This document shows, piece by piece, positions 26,843 to 35,803 of a DNA stretch of 64,000 nt. The translations under genes were made by a program, and so were the position numbers. The notes below the pieces were generated by a model. The model ran no database searches, was not told the DNA's origin, and worked only from the letters and a program-made list of their open reading frames with translations. Location: positions 1,612,001 to 1,676,000 of the forward strand of contig CP184673.1 in NCBI GenBank assembly GCA_048814795.1, read 5' to 3'. Position 1 is the stretch's first letter; every line of letters starts with the position of its first letter. This stretch comes from Thermatribacter sp048814795 (GTDB lineage Bacteria > Atribacterota > Atribacteria > Atribacterales > Thermatribacteraceae).

Positions 26843-28587
26843 AAAAATCTCTCTTCAGGAAGCTGCTTCTTTCCTACCTCATGGTGGTACTTGCCTCAGT
26901 AGGTGTTTTGAGCCTGGTCACCGTGTTCCTATTCCGCAACTACTATCTGGACCTGAAGGAAAAAGAAATACTTCAGGAAGGAGAGAATCTCTCCAGGGTG
27001 ATCCTTGCTTACCTTCAAGATGGAAAACTTCCTGCAAACATAAAGAGAATCCTTGAAGCCCGCACTCTTTCCCGGGACATAAGGGTGATTTTTCTCTCCG
27101 AAGAAGACCTCTCCGGCCCACCACCCTTTCCCATACCCCAGCGCCAGCGCAGGTTTCTGGAAGAAGCCCGCAAAAGGCTGATGGAGGGACAAAGAATTTT
27201 TGAGAAAGCAACCATCCCTTTCTCCGGCCAGAACTTTCTTCTTGCCGTATTTCCCCTCCAGGAGGAAGGACACTTTCTGGGGGCTCTGGCTTTATTTTCG
27301 CCCCTTGTCGATACCACCGCCACGGTCAACACCGTTTTGCGACTGACCCTGCTTTCCGGGCTATTCGCTGTGGGACTTTCCTTTCTTCTTGCTTTTCGGT
27401 TTTCCCGCTCCATAACCCAGCCACTCCAGATGATCCGTGAAAAGGCTCGCTCCATGGCTTCGGGAAATTTCGAAACCGTCATAGAGCTCAATCAACAAGA
27501 CGAGATTGGAGAACTGGCCCGGGACGTAAATTATCTTTCGCACACTCTGGGGGAAACCTTAAAAACTCTAGAAAGAGAAAAAACACAGATAGAAAGCATT
27601 CTGAAAAACATGCAAGAGGGTGTGGTAGCCGTAGACCAGCAGGGAGAAATATTTCTCGCCAACCCCGCTTTTTTGAAAAGCTGGAAAAACATTCTGAAAA
27701 CAAGCAACATCCTGAATTCTCAGCTACCGGAAAAAGCAAGAAAACCCTTTCTCAAGGCCCTTCAAGAGAGAGAAGAAGGCTCAGAAGAATTTTCTCTTCC
27801 TGATGGCCGCCACTTTATACTCCTGGTCTCTCCTCTGCAAGGAGAAAAAGGCGAACTTTACGGAGCAGTAGGAGTGTTTCAGGATGTAAGCGAGCTCAAA
27901 AAAATAGAAAAAGTGCGCCGAGAATTTCTGGCCAACGTATCTCACGAATTGCGCACTCCTTTAACCTCGATTAGAGGTTTCCTGGAAGCCATGATCGATG
28001 GAGTTATCGATGAGCAAGAGAGAGAAAAATATCTTCAAATCATGCACCAGGAAACCCTGCGCCTGGGAAGGCTGGTTTCCGATGTGCTGGAACTTGCCCG
28101 CCTGGAAAGCGGAAAAGTGGAGCTGGAGCGAAGAGAAATAAACCTTGCCCTGCTCATTGAGCGCACTCTTTTAAAGCTCACTCCTCAACTTGAAGAGAAA
28201 AACCTCGTGGTCAAAAAGCAGATATCTCCGGAGCTTCCTCACATTTTGGCCGATGAAGACCGCACGGAACAGGTGCTTCTAAATCTTCTCAACAATGCCA
28301 TCTTCTTCTCTCCTCAGGGGGGAGAAATCACCATAGGTGTAATCAGAAAAGGAGAATACGTTGAAGTGAGCATTGAGGACCAGGGACCAGGAATACCTGA
28401 AGAGGAGTTACCCTACATCTTCGAGCGCTTTTACCGGGTGGAGAAATCCCGAGCCAAAAAGCATGGAGGTCTGGGTCTGGGTCTGTCCATAGCGAAACAG
28501 ATAATCGAACTACATGGGGGAGAAATCGCTGTAGAAAGCAAGCCTGGCCAGGGAAGCAGGTTTTACTTCAGAATAGCGGGGGCGTGA
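26839..28587 (+). CDS. PhoR-type sensor histidine kinase
   Basis: 582 residues. TM1 at 9-32, an extracytoplasmic sensor loop of about 130 residues, TM2 at 167-187, HAMP about 188-240, a PAS-like domain about 250-352, HisKA with phospho-acceptor H369 in NVSHELRTP, and an HATPase domain with N-box NLLNNAIFFSP, DQGPGIPEE and GGLGLGLSIAK. The signal is unknown; the pair is bracketed by two lipoprotein genes sharing a duplicated domain, suggesting envelope sensing. Partner regulator is immediately upstream. Confidence 0.93.
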   Translation: MKKSLFRKLLLSYLMVVLASVGVLSLVTVFLFRNYYLDLKEKEILQEGENLSRVILAYLQDGKLPANIKRILEARTLSRDIRVIFLSEEDLSGPPPFPIPQRQRRFLEEARKRLMEGQRIFEKATIPFSGQNFLLAVFPLQEEGHFLGALALFSPLVDTTATVNTVLRLTLLSGLFAVGLSFLLAFRFSRSITQPLQMIREKARSMASGNFETVIELNQQDEIGELARDVNYLSHTLGETLKTLEREKTQIESILKNMQEGVVAVDQQGEIFLANPAFLKSWKNILKTSNILNSQLPEKARKPFLKALQEREEGSEEFSLPDGRHFILLVSPLQGEKGELYGAVGVFQDVSELKKIEKVRREFLANVSHELRTPLTSIRGFLEAMIDGVIDEQEREKYLQIMHQETLRLGRLVSDVLELARLESGKVELERREINLALLIERTLLKLTPQLEEKNLVVKKQISPELPHILADEDRTEQVLLNLLNNAIFFSPQGGEITIGVIRKGEYVEVSIEDQGPGIPEEELPYIFERFYRVEKSRAKKHGGLGLGLSIAKQIIELHGGEIAVESKPGQGSRFYFRIAGA

Positions 28588-28601
28588 TCAGAAACAGCTG
28601 C

Positions 28602-28647
28602 TTTGTGCAGAAGAGCCAATCTCGAGACTGGCTCTTCTGCACAAAAA
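28602..28647. terminator. Bidirectional intrinsic terminator between the kinase and the giant lipoprotein gene
   Basis: 17-bp perfect inverted repeat (core GTGCAGAAGAGCCA / TGGCTCTTCTGCAC) with A- and T-rich edges, lying 15 bp past the kinase stop and 81 bp past the end of the convergent lipoprotein gene. Confidence 0.85.
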
Positions 28648-28728
28648 TACTTCTTTCTCAGTTACAGTTAACAGTCAACCTTACATATTTTCATGAATTT
28701 CCTTGGTTGCTACTTCATTTTATATTAT

Positions 28729-31575
28729 CTAAAGATCTAAAGAACTCTCCAAATTCTCACATATCCCATCTGGATCTTTAACAATAATTTTACATTTCCA
28801 GCCTTGTGGCTTAGACTTTTTGCTTGTGTCCACAGTTCCGTTAAAAGAAATATTTCCACCAGAATTCGGATTCGGCTTAAAGATACCGAGAGAGGCTTTC
28901 GTCACGAGCTCACCATTTTCATTGTATATTTTTACAATCACTTCCAAACTCTTTCCGCAATTGTTTCCCTTAATGAGACCTTTTACATGGACATCCCAAT
29001 CTCCACTACCACCTTGCCAGTTAGCATTTGACTGATGTAAATAGTACTCACAACAGCTCTCACATTCTTCGCCATTGAAAGTCACGGGTTTCTCATATTC
29101 TGCCACTTCGCTACTACAATCATTTTTAGCATACACCATAACAGTCATCTCCGTTGGTTCGCAAATATCGCTTACTGACAAAGTATGGGTATTCTCTCCA
29201 ATCCATTCCGAAGAATCTCTAAGAATTGTTCCTTCGTACAGTTTATATTGATATTCCGTGGCATTTTCAGCATAAACTTCCACCTTTACTTCACATTCAG
29301 TACAAATATTGCCAGTAGAGCAACAATTTTTAGCATTGCGAGTCGCAGGTTGGTAACCTTGCGGACAAGAGCAGGAAGGAGTAAGAATTACCTTGTTTAT
29401 AACTGGTTCCTCACAACAGGGGTGATCTTCTGAGCACTGGAGCACGAAATCGAGGTTTCCAAATCCACGATCGACAATGGTTTTATCGTATTTATCTGGA
29501 TTAGCTACAGGATAACCTGCCTGGGGCAAAGGAGCTACTTTAACCAAGTACCTTCCCGGAAGAAGGTTTTCAAATTTGTATCTGCCATTAGAATTAGTCG
29601 AATCCTGACCGGAGCCGCTCCAACCGCTTTCATTCCACTGCCACAGCTTTACAGTTACTCCAGAAAGCGGGTTTCCATCGGGATCGGTCACTGCACCTTT
29701 TAAAAAGTAGGTGGGTGTTGGCTCCGGGATAAGAAGGAAATTCTTATTATCCTGGTCTGAGCTGAGGCTGTTAAATTCGTATTTTCTGGGATCAGAATCA
29801 ACATATCCAGCAGGCAGCTCAACTTTAACCCGGTAAGAACCTGCAGGAAGGTCTTCAAACTTATACCGGCCGTTTGCATTACTCAAAACAGTATTTAGCA
29901 AAGCCGCAGGATTACCGCTTATATCAAAAAGCTTCACCGGAACGTCTTTAACTGGGTTCCCAGTGTTTTTGTCAATTACTTTACCACTTATTGTATAGGT
30001 AGGCTCCGGTTTGATTTTGGCCAGCTGGAAGTTCTTGCCGGTCACGTTGCTACCCAGGGTAATATTGTACCAGGATGGATTGGGACTTTTAACGTAAAAA
30101 CCACTGGGAGGATTGACAATTTCCACACTGTATTCTCCAGCGGGTAAGTTTTTGAACTCGTAATATCCATCACCCGAGGTAGTCACTTCCCACTCTATGC
30201 TTCCCTTAAGGTGCGGATTCAACTTCACAGTTACTCCATTCACTCCTTCACCTGAATCAAAAACGTTTTTAGTGCCCCCAGCCTTATCTTTAAACACGTA
30301 ACCCGAAATAACATAAGTAGGTTCATCCGGTTTTGGAGGTGGTATCAAGTAAAACACCTGATCAGTAGCACCGCTTGCAGGGAGATTGCTCACTGTTCTG
30401 GTAGTTGGAGAAACTGTATAGCTCTCATACCCCGGAGGAAGCTCTACTATTTTAAGAGTATAGTCTTCGCCAGCTGTCAAACTGGTAAAAGCAAAAGAAC
30501 CATCAGGTTCAGTGCTATCCACTCGCGCGATTCCACCTCCGGTAAGCTTTACCTTGACTCCGTTGACCCCCGTTGTTGTGCCAACAAGGTAAACACTACC
30601 GCTTATCGAACCAGGAATGGCCTTTAGTAGAAAGTTATTGTTAGAGCTATTTGCACTCAGGGTAAGAGTTATGCTACTTGGTGGAGGAGTGCTGGTATAA
30701 CCTTCTGGGGGATCAATAGATATAGTGTAGTTCCCTGCGGGAAGGTTATCAAAAACATACTTGCCATCACTATCTGTAATCGTGGTTTGGTTGACTGGGC
30801 CAGTGAGGTAAACCGTCACATTAGGCCTGCCTTCATCGGAATCTCTGACGCCATTTCCATTTTTGTCTTCCCAGACATAACCTTCAATGCGGTAAGTTTC
30901 CTCAGCAGCAGTTCCTCCACCGCCATTTCCTCCGCCAGTAATAATCACTGTTCCCCCACCTGGTACTACGCCACCTCCTGGTGCACCAAAGAGGTTACGC
31001 ACAATACCTGAAGCAAGCCGGGAAACTGTTGCATCCTGCTGAGCATCACGGCACTCTCTGAGAGCATTCTCTACTGCCTGCACCAGTTCCGGAGTAGGAA
31101 CAAATCCCGGTATGTCACTGCACTTTACCTGGCCTGGGTAGAGCTGTTTAGCGACTTCATAAATTATCACCTGAGCTGTGGTGTAGGCATTGGCTTCACC
31201 GGCATTGTAACTGCTTCCTTCAGGAATGATGCCCTGCTTCACCCACATATTCTCTTTCACCTTGGCATAGAGGATGTAGCAGGAATCCTGAGCTCCAGAT
31301 ACCTCATACTCTCCGCACTGGTTGGTATAGGTAACCAGGTTATTGCCATTTTCACCCATCAGGCTCACTTTAGCTTCCGGTGCTGGTTCGCTACCTGAAG
31401 AGACCTGAGGGTTGGTGCAGGAAGAAACCACACAATCTGCATCAGGTACTGCTACTTTACCCTGAATGCTCACTCCTCCCGGGGCACCAAACTGGGCTCC
31501 CTGCTGCATACAGCCGGCAAGGAAAAGGAGGGGAAGAAAAAGCAGAGAAACCACAAGAAAATACTTTTTTAGCAT
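28729..31575 (-). CDS. Large lipoprotein with AYTTAQ domain, five SdrD_B/CnaB-like repeats and Cys-rich C-terminus
   Basis: 948 residues from the ATG at 31575 (AAGGGAG upstream; the frame opens 32 codons earlier without a signal-peptide match). Lipobox LAGC puts the lipidated Cys at 22. Residues ~25-235 duplicate the domain of 25051-25953. About 240-715 hold five beta-sandwich repeats, each with a GYVxxDxxG...DGKYxFxNLPAGxYxxxI...FxL pattern as in SdrD_B/CnaB domains, the first with the calcium-loop-like DKNGNGVRDSDEG. The last ~230 residues have about 20 cysteines and two Ig-like strands sets. Likely a stalk-like surface protein on the outer side of the membrane; ligand unknown. Confidence 0.85.
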   Translation of the reverse strand: MLKKYFLVVSLLFLPLLFLAGCMQQGAQFGAPGGVSIQGKVAVPDADCVVSSCTNPQVSSGSEPAPEAKVSLMGENGNNLVTYTNQCGEYEVSGAQDSCYILYAKVKENMWVKQGIIPEGSSYNAGEANAYTTAQVIIYEVAKQLYPGQVKCSDIPGFVPTPELVQAVENALRECRDAQQDATVSRLASGIVRNLFGAPGGGVVPGGGTVIITGGGNGGGGTAAEETYRIEGYVWEDKNGNGVRDSDEGRPNVTVYLTGPVNQTTITDSDGKYVFDNLPAGNYTISIDPPEGYTSTPPPSSITLTLSANSSNNNFLLKAIPGSISGSVYLVGTTTGVNGVKVKLTGGGIARVDSTEPDGSFAFTSLTAGEDYTLKIVELPPGYESYTVSPTTRTVSNLPASGATDQVFYLIPPPKPDEPTYVISGYVFKDKAGGTKNVFDSGEGVNGVTVKLNPHLKGSIEWEVTTSGDGYYEFKNLPAGEYSVEIVNPPSGFYVKSPNPSWYNITLGSNVTGKNFQLAKIKPEPTYTISGKVIDKNTGNPVKDVPVKLFDISGNPAALLNTVLSNANGRYKFEDLPAGSYRVKVELPAGYVDSDPRKYEFNSLSSDQDNKNFLLIPEPTPTYFLKGAVTDPDGNPLSGVTVKLWQWNESGWSGSGQDSTNSNGRYKFENLLPGRYLVKVAPLPQAGYPVANPDKYDKTIVDRGFGNLDFVLQCSEDHPCCEEPVINKVILTPSCSCPQGYQPATRNAKNCCSTGNICTECEVKVEVYAENATEYQYKLYEGTILRDSSEWIGENTHTLSVSDICEPTEMTVMVYAKNDCSSEVAEYEKPVTFNGEECESCCEYYLHQSNANWQGGSGDWDVHVKGLIKGNNCGKSLEVIVKIYNENGELVTKASLGIFKPNPNSGGNISFNGTVDTSKKSKPQGWKCKIIVKDPDGICENLESSLDL
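30952..31536. repeat. 585-bp direct repeat, copy B
   Basis: Partner of 25318-25902. Same orientation, so recombination would delete 5634 bp carrying the two-component genes and fuse the two lipoproteins. Confidence 0.9.
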
Positions 31576-31831
31576 TTTCAAAACTCCCTTCTTTAAAATT
31601 TGTCTATTAAACTTTAGAGAGTCCAGAAGCCAAAAACCATCACCCAAAAGTACTATTTCGGGGTTCTTCAATTCCTATTCACGTACTAAGCCACATCCTG
31701 CAAGTTAATCCGCCGGGAAATGAATCTCGAGTCAAAATGGCACACTTCTTAAGGCATAGAAAGAAGAGGGTTAAAAGACAGAACTGATAAAAAGAAAGCT
31801 ATTCTTTAATAAAGCTTATCAAAATATGCAA

Positions 31832-32230
31832 TTAACGATTCATCTTTTGCGACGCTTCGCGGAGCTTGCTGTAGAACTCACCGGCGTCTTTACCCTTGAC
31901 AAGGTAAGCATAGGCTCCTCTTCGCAGGGCCTCTTCGCGGTATTCTTCGTACATGCTGAGCATGATGACTGGTATCGGCAAGTTTTTTCTTAACTCGCCA
32001 AGAAGAGTCAAACCGTCTACATCCTGAAGGCGAACATCGAGAACGATGACATCGGGCTCAAGCTCGAGCAGTAAGTTTAAAACACCTCTTCCTCTGGTAC
32101 TTTTGCCAACCACCTTCAGATCAGGCTGATTTTCTATCAGAAATTGCAAACTCTCCAGCAAAAAGCGGTTATCGTCTATCAAGAAAACCTTTATCTTCTC
32201 CTTCTCCTGGACTTGAGTATTTGCCCCCAA
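31832..32230 (-). CDS. Stand-alone receiver-domain protein
   Basis: 132 residues comprising only a CheY-like receiver: acidic pair D19/D20, phospho-acceptor D65 in VLDVRLQD, S in VIMLSMYEEY and K in AYLVKGKD. The sequence is NarL-like, but the DNA-binding domain is absent and the frame ends normally after alpha5. It may act by protein-protein contact or as a phosphate sink. The 256-bp gap on its downstream side (31576-31831) is AT-rich, holds the upstream region of the giant lipoprotein gene, and shows no gene. Confidence 0.82.
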   Translation of the reverse strand: MGANTQVQEKEKIKVFLIDDNRFLLESLQFLIENQPDLKVVGKSTRGRGVLNLLLELEPDVIVLDVRLQDVDGLTLLGELRKNLPIPVIMLSMYEEYREEALRRGAYAYLVKGKDAGEFYSKLREASQKMNR

Positions 32231-32340
32231 GTTTAACTCACCCTCCGCAAAAAGCTTTTTAATATTTTATCCACAAGCAAAACAATACTGCTATGGGAAA
32301 AAAGTGCTATTATCATCTTTTGGAAAACCAATATTGATGT

Positions 32341-32346
32341 TACAAT
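32341..32346 (+). promoter_or_regulatory. -10 element directly before the SPOR-glycosidase gene
   Basis: TACAAT ends 6 bases before the GTG start codon, so the transcript would begin at or near the start codon. A TTGGAA at 32320 gives only a 15-bp spacer. Confidence 0.35.
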
Positions 32347-32352
32347 AGGGCC

Positions 32353-34095
32353 GTGACCAGGTTACCGAAAGTATTTGGAAAAAGAATCGCTTTCTCTCCG
32401 CTCAAAGGGTTAATATTCGTTTTTCTGCTGATAACTTTCTCTCTTTCCTGTTTTCTCAACGCTTACTGCACAGAAGTAGTCACCAGAGGAGAACTTTATA
32501 CCTTCTTGAAGAACGCTCTCTCTTTTCAGCCCAGCGTAATCAGCGAAGCTGAAGAAAGCCCCGTTACCCGCTACGAAGCAGTGGCTACTATACTCAAAGC
32601 AATGAATTACGACTATCTCTCTTCCTTTCTCACCGAAGAAGACCTGAGCCTTGCTAAGACGGAATTTCCCGGGGGTTCCAGAGAGGCAAAACTGAGTGTC
32701 CTGGCAACACTCCTCTCTCCACCTCTTTTGAAAGGAGACCAGAAAGGCAGGTTACGCCTTCTTGATCCTCTGACCGAAAAAGAGTTCGAATTTCTGAAAG
32801 AAAGAGTTCAGGACTATAAAAAAAGTGGAGTATGCTTTGAATACAGACGAGAAGTCGAACCAGGTCTGACCCTCGAAATATACAAAGCAGGGCTACCTGA
32901 AGAAGCTCCGGGAGAAGGAGTGTTCCTCCAGGTAGGCGCCTTCTCCGCGGAAGAAAAAGCAAAACGAGTAAGCCAATGGCTAAAGGAGCTTGGCTACTCT
33001 GCTTCAATACACTTTGAAGATGGACTCTTCAAGGTACGAGTAGGTCCGGTTGACAAAGAGGAACTGAGCCTCACCGCTTCGCGCCTGAAGAAGCAGGGAT
33101 TCAACTCTTTCCCGGTATATCTCGAAACAGAAGAAACCGGACCTCTTTTCTCCATTGCTCTCCTTTTCGATCCTCAAAAATCAAAGCGTTCCATTTTCCT
33201 GGCGTTGGCTCAGGACCACCTGCTGGAAAGAGAAACACTTTCTTCAATCGCCCAGCGCAAAGGGGCTCTTTTTGGCATAAACGCAGGCTTTTTCACTTCA
33301 GACGGAATCCCTATAGGTCTTTTGATGATAGAGGGGAAAATACTCCGAGAGCCACAGGAAGGATGGTTTATCTGTGGCTTCACCCCCCAGGGCGAAATGG
33401 TGATAGGAGATTTGCTCTTTAAGGCCGAACTCATCGTTCCTGGAGGATACAGCTTTCCCATATCGGGCATTAATCGTAAAAACCGTGGAGAAGAAATTGT
33501 AATTTACACTCCTGAGTTCGGACCCCAAACACCAGAACAAAGTGGTGTTGAGTGTATACTGCGCGATAAAAGAGTTTTCCGCATTGGAGAAACTCGAGGT
33601 AAAACCTCTATCGCAGCAGACACTATCGTTTTGCAGGGTCAGGGAAGAGGAGCTTCCTGGATGCTGGAAAACCTGAAACCCGGAGAAGAGGTTAGCCTGA
33701 AGATAACCCTCATCCCCCGGTTCGGCAATGCTGAAGTCTGGAAAAAAGTAAACTACATGATAAGCGGTGGCCCTCTTCTTTTCCAGAAGGGAGAAAAAGG
33801 TCCTTTTGGTGAATTCCGTAAAGAAATTTTAGAAAAGAAGCACCCCCGCACGGTAGTGGGCAAGACCTCGCGGGGAGAAATCCTCTTTCTGGTGGTCGAC
33901 GGAAGAAATCCTCACCACAGCCAGGGACTGACCATAAATCAATTGGTGAACTTTCTGGAAAAATATCAGGTAACTGACGCTCTTAACCTCGACGGAGGGG
34001 GTTCGGTCACCTTTTATCTTCAGGGCAAAGTGCTGAATTTCCCCTCAGATCCCAGCGGAGAACGCAAAATATCAACCGCTTTGCTTTTGAAATGA
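32353..34095 (+). CDS. Membrane-anchored SPOR-domain phosphodiester glycosidase
   Basis: 580 residues with a GTG start; there is no later plausible start before the membrane segment (about 15-37). Residues ~190-262 form a SPOR-like domain (FLQVGAFSAEEKAKRV ... FKVRVGPVDKEE), which in other proteins binds denuded peptidoglycan. From about 300 to the end is a NAGPA/phosphodiester glycosidase domain with FGINAGFFTSDG, RTVVGKTSRGE and LNLDGGGS, as in the enzymes that uncap GlcNAc-phosphodiesters. A wall or surface-polymer role is likely. The GTG lacks a good ribosome site. The stop overlaps the DUF72 start by 4 bp. Confidence 0.82.
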   Translation: MTRLPKVFGKRIAFSPLKGLIFVFLLITFSLSCFLNAYCTEVVTRGELYTFLKNALSFQPSVISEAEESPVTRYEAVATILKAMNYDYLSSFLTEEDLSLAKTEFPGGSREAKLSVLATLLSPPLLKGDQKGRLRLLDPLTEKEFEFLKERVQDYKKSGVCFEYRREVEPGLTLEIYKAGLPEEAPGEGVFLQVGAFSAEEKAKRVSQWLKELGYSASIHFEDGLFKVRVGPVDKEELSLTASRLKKQGFNSFPVYLETEETGPLFSIALLFDPQKSKRSIFLALAQDHLLERETLSSIAQRKGALFGINAGFFTSDGIPIGLLMIEGKILREPQEGWFICGFTPQGEMVIGDLLFKAELIVPGGYSFPISGINRKNRGEEIVIYTPEFGPQTPEQSGVECILRDKRVFRIGETRGKTSIAADTIVLQGQGRGASWMLENLKPGEEVSLKITLIPRFGNAEVWKKVNYMISGGPLLFQKGEKGPFGEFRKEILEKKHPRTVVGKTSRGEILFLVVDGRNPHHSQGLTINQLVNFLEKYQVTDALNLDGGGSVTFYLQGKVLNFPSDPSGERKISTALLLK

Positions 34096-34826
34096 AGACG
34101 GCCTACATTGGAGTTTGCGGTTTCCCCAAAAAGAGAGAATTGATCTTCAAAAATCTGGATGGGGTAGAACTTCAGGAAACATTTTATCGCCTGATAAAAG
34201 AAGACAAAATCATACGTTTAAAAAACGGAGCCCCTCCTGGCTTCATATTCACCATGAAAGCTAACCAAATCATAACCCATTGCTCCACATCACCAACTTA
34301 CCGCAGGTCAACCCTCCCCGAAAACTTTCGCAAGGAAAACCTGGGCTTTTTCAAGCCCACCGAAGAAGTAAGGCTTGCTTACCAGCATTCCCTTCACCTG
34401 GCAAAGCTTCTGAGTGCCAGAGCCCTCATATTCCAGTGTCCTCCCTCCTTCAAACCTACCACTGACAACCTGAGTAATCTCCGGGCTTTCTTTAGAGAAG
34501 CCAATCGAGAAAGGCCCTCAGAGCTGTTTTTCGGCCTTGAGCTCCGCGCAGAATGGCCGCAGGAGTTGATTAAAAAAGTTTGTAAAGACTTTGACCTCAT
34601 CCATGTGGTTGATCTTTTCCGGGAGAATCCAGTCGCGGGTAAAATCCATTACTTCAGACTTCACGGAAGAGGAAAATACAGTTACCGCTATTCAGAAGAA
34701 GAACTCCGGGAACTATGGCAAAAAATAAGACAGCTACCGGAAAAAGACTGCTTTCTCTTCTTCAATAATACCTTTATGTACGAAAATGCCCTGCAAATGA
34801 GAGAAATATCTCTCAAGGATTCTTAA
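34092..34826 (+). CDS. DUF72-family protein
   Basis: 244 residues. IGVCGFPKKRE at the start, the early ETFYRL, FTMKANQIITH, and LFFNNTFMYENALQM near the end are typical of DUF72 (YecE-like) TIM-barrel proteins, whose biochemical activity is not established. Coupled by 4 bp to the SPOR-glycosidase gene, and its stop overlaps the convergent HAD gene stop by 4 bp. Confidence 0.82.
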   Translation: MKTAYIGVCGFPKKRELIFKNLDGVELQETFYRLIKEDKIIRLKNGAPPGFIFTMKANQIITHCSTSPTYRRSTLPENFRKENLGFFKPTEEVRLAYQHSLHLAKLLSARALIFQCPPSFKPTTDNLSNLRAFFREANRERPSELFFGLELRAEWPQELIKKVCKDFDLIHVVDLFRENPVAGKIHYFRLHGRGKYSYRYSEEELRELWQKIRQLPEKDCFLFFNNTFMYENALQMREISLKDS

Positions 34827-35482
34827 ATGGTCAGTTTAACGCTCATCTTACCTATAAGCTCAAGGAGATCCTCGGGCCGCTCAAGAACTTGCTCTGGCTC
34901 CAGAGCCAGGACCTTTTCTGGCAACAGAGCACCCCACTTGGCAAAGGCAAAAATGCAGGGCAAAGACCGTGCCGCAAGAAAGTCATAAACAGTATCACCA
35001 ACAAAAAGGACTTCGTTTTTCTGTACTCCCAGTCTCTTACAGGCCACTATCAGAGGTTGTGGATGAGGTTTGGAATGCTCCACGTCGTCAGCGCACACAG
35101 CAACTCTAAATAACCTGCTAATGGAAAACTTTCCAAATTGAGTTTCAAACTCCCTGCGCAACTTGGCAGTAATCAGCCCCAGAAGAAAACCCCTGGCATG
35201 CAGTTCTCCCACAACCTCCTCCACTCCGGGAAAGAGATTAGCATCGCAAATTTCTTCGTCAACATGCCTCTGCCATTCTCTCGAGAACTCTTCCCAAAGT
35301 TGAGAAGGAACTTTCAAGCGCCTCATGGTTTCAAATCCTGGAAGCCCAACCAGGGGATAAAAGAAAGTCTCTGGAAGAAACTTACCCGAAAAATAACCAT
35401 ACACTTTAGCCAGGCTCCGCGCTACCAGAAAGTTGATATCAGTAAGAGTACCGTCTATATCAAAAAGCACTGCTTTAAGCAT
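34823..35482 (-). CDS. HAD-superfamily phosphatase (phosphoglycolate phosphatase-like)
   Basis: 219 residues. Motif I FDIDGTLTD with nucleophile D8 and acid D10, motif II in LLGLITAK, motif III lysine in SKPHPQPL, and motif IV VGDTVYDFLAA. A helical cap of the C1 type lies between motifs I and II. Substrate not readable from sequence; phosphoglycolate or a sugar phosphate are typical. Monocistronic and convergent with DUF72. Confidence 0.87.
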   Translation of the reverse strand: MLKAVLFDIDGTLTDINFLVARSLAKVYGYFSGKFLPETFFYPLVGLPGFETMRRLKVPSQLWEEFSREWQRHVDEEICDANLFPGVEEVVGELHARGFLLGLITAKLRREFETQFGKFSISRLFRVAVCADDVEHSKPHPQPLIVACKRLGVQKNEVLFVGDTVYDFLAARSLPCIFAFAKWGALLPEKVLALEPEQVLERPEDLLELIGKMSVKLTI

Positions 35483-35618
35483 AAATTACCTCCCTGAGGT
35501 TACTCAGCTTTCAATTATAGCAGAGTCGTCAAGATTGCAGAGCAAAAGCATTTATATTCTTCTACCTTTTTGGTAAAATTGGAAAATCATTACTTCATCA
35601 TCTAAAGGAGGGTTTGGT

Positions 35619-35789
35619 TTGTTTGGACTGCATGATTTCTGGACAGGTTTATCCATTATTCTGTGCATTGCCAGCACTCTGCTATGTGTTATCTATGGCG
35701 CCCTAAACTGGAATCGGGGTGGAGAGGAAACCGTAAACTCCGAGAAGGTGTTGCACTGGGAAGAGGCAGAAGAAGAAATTGAGGATTAA
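35619..35789 (+). CDS. Symporter small accessory membrane protein
   Basis: A 56-residue protein with a TTG start (35619-35621) behind a perfect AAGGAGG site with 7-base spacing. One hydrophobic helix at about 9-28 (FWTGLSIILCIASTLLCVIY) is followed by NWNR and an acidic tail EEAEEEIED. Tiny proteins of this kind often precede sodium:solute symporter genes and are annotated as symporter accessory subunits. The symporter ATG is 15 bp downstream. Confidence 0.8.
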   Translation: MFGLHDFWTGLSIILCIASTLLCVIYGALNWNRGGEETVNSEKVLHWEEAEEEIED

Positions 35790-35803
35790 AAGGAGGGGTA
35801 AAA

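Noticed and set aside
25318..31536. Composite transposon or insertion sequence with 585-bp ends
   Set aside because: The repeats encode a lipoprotein domain, are direct, lie inside two genes, and no transposase is present.
28729..31575. CRISPR or satellite array from the repeated segments
   Set aside because: The repetition is at protein level (SdrD_B-like domains of about 90 residues) with divergent DNA and no spacers.
32654..33007. Minus-strand small protein opposite the SPOR-glycosidase
   Set aside because: No ribosome site or homology; antisense shadow of a well-supported gene.
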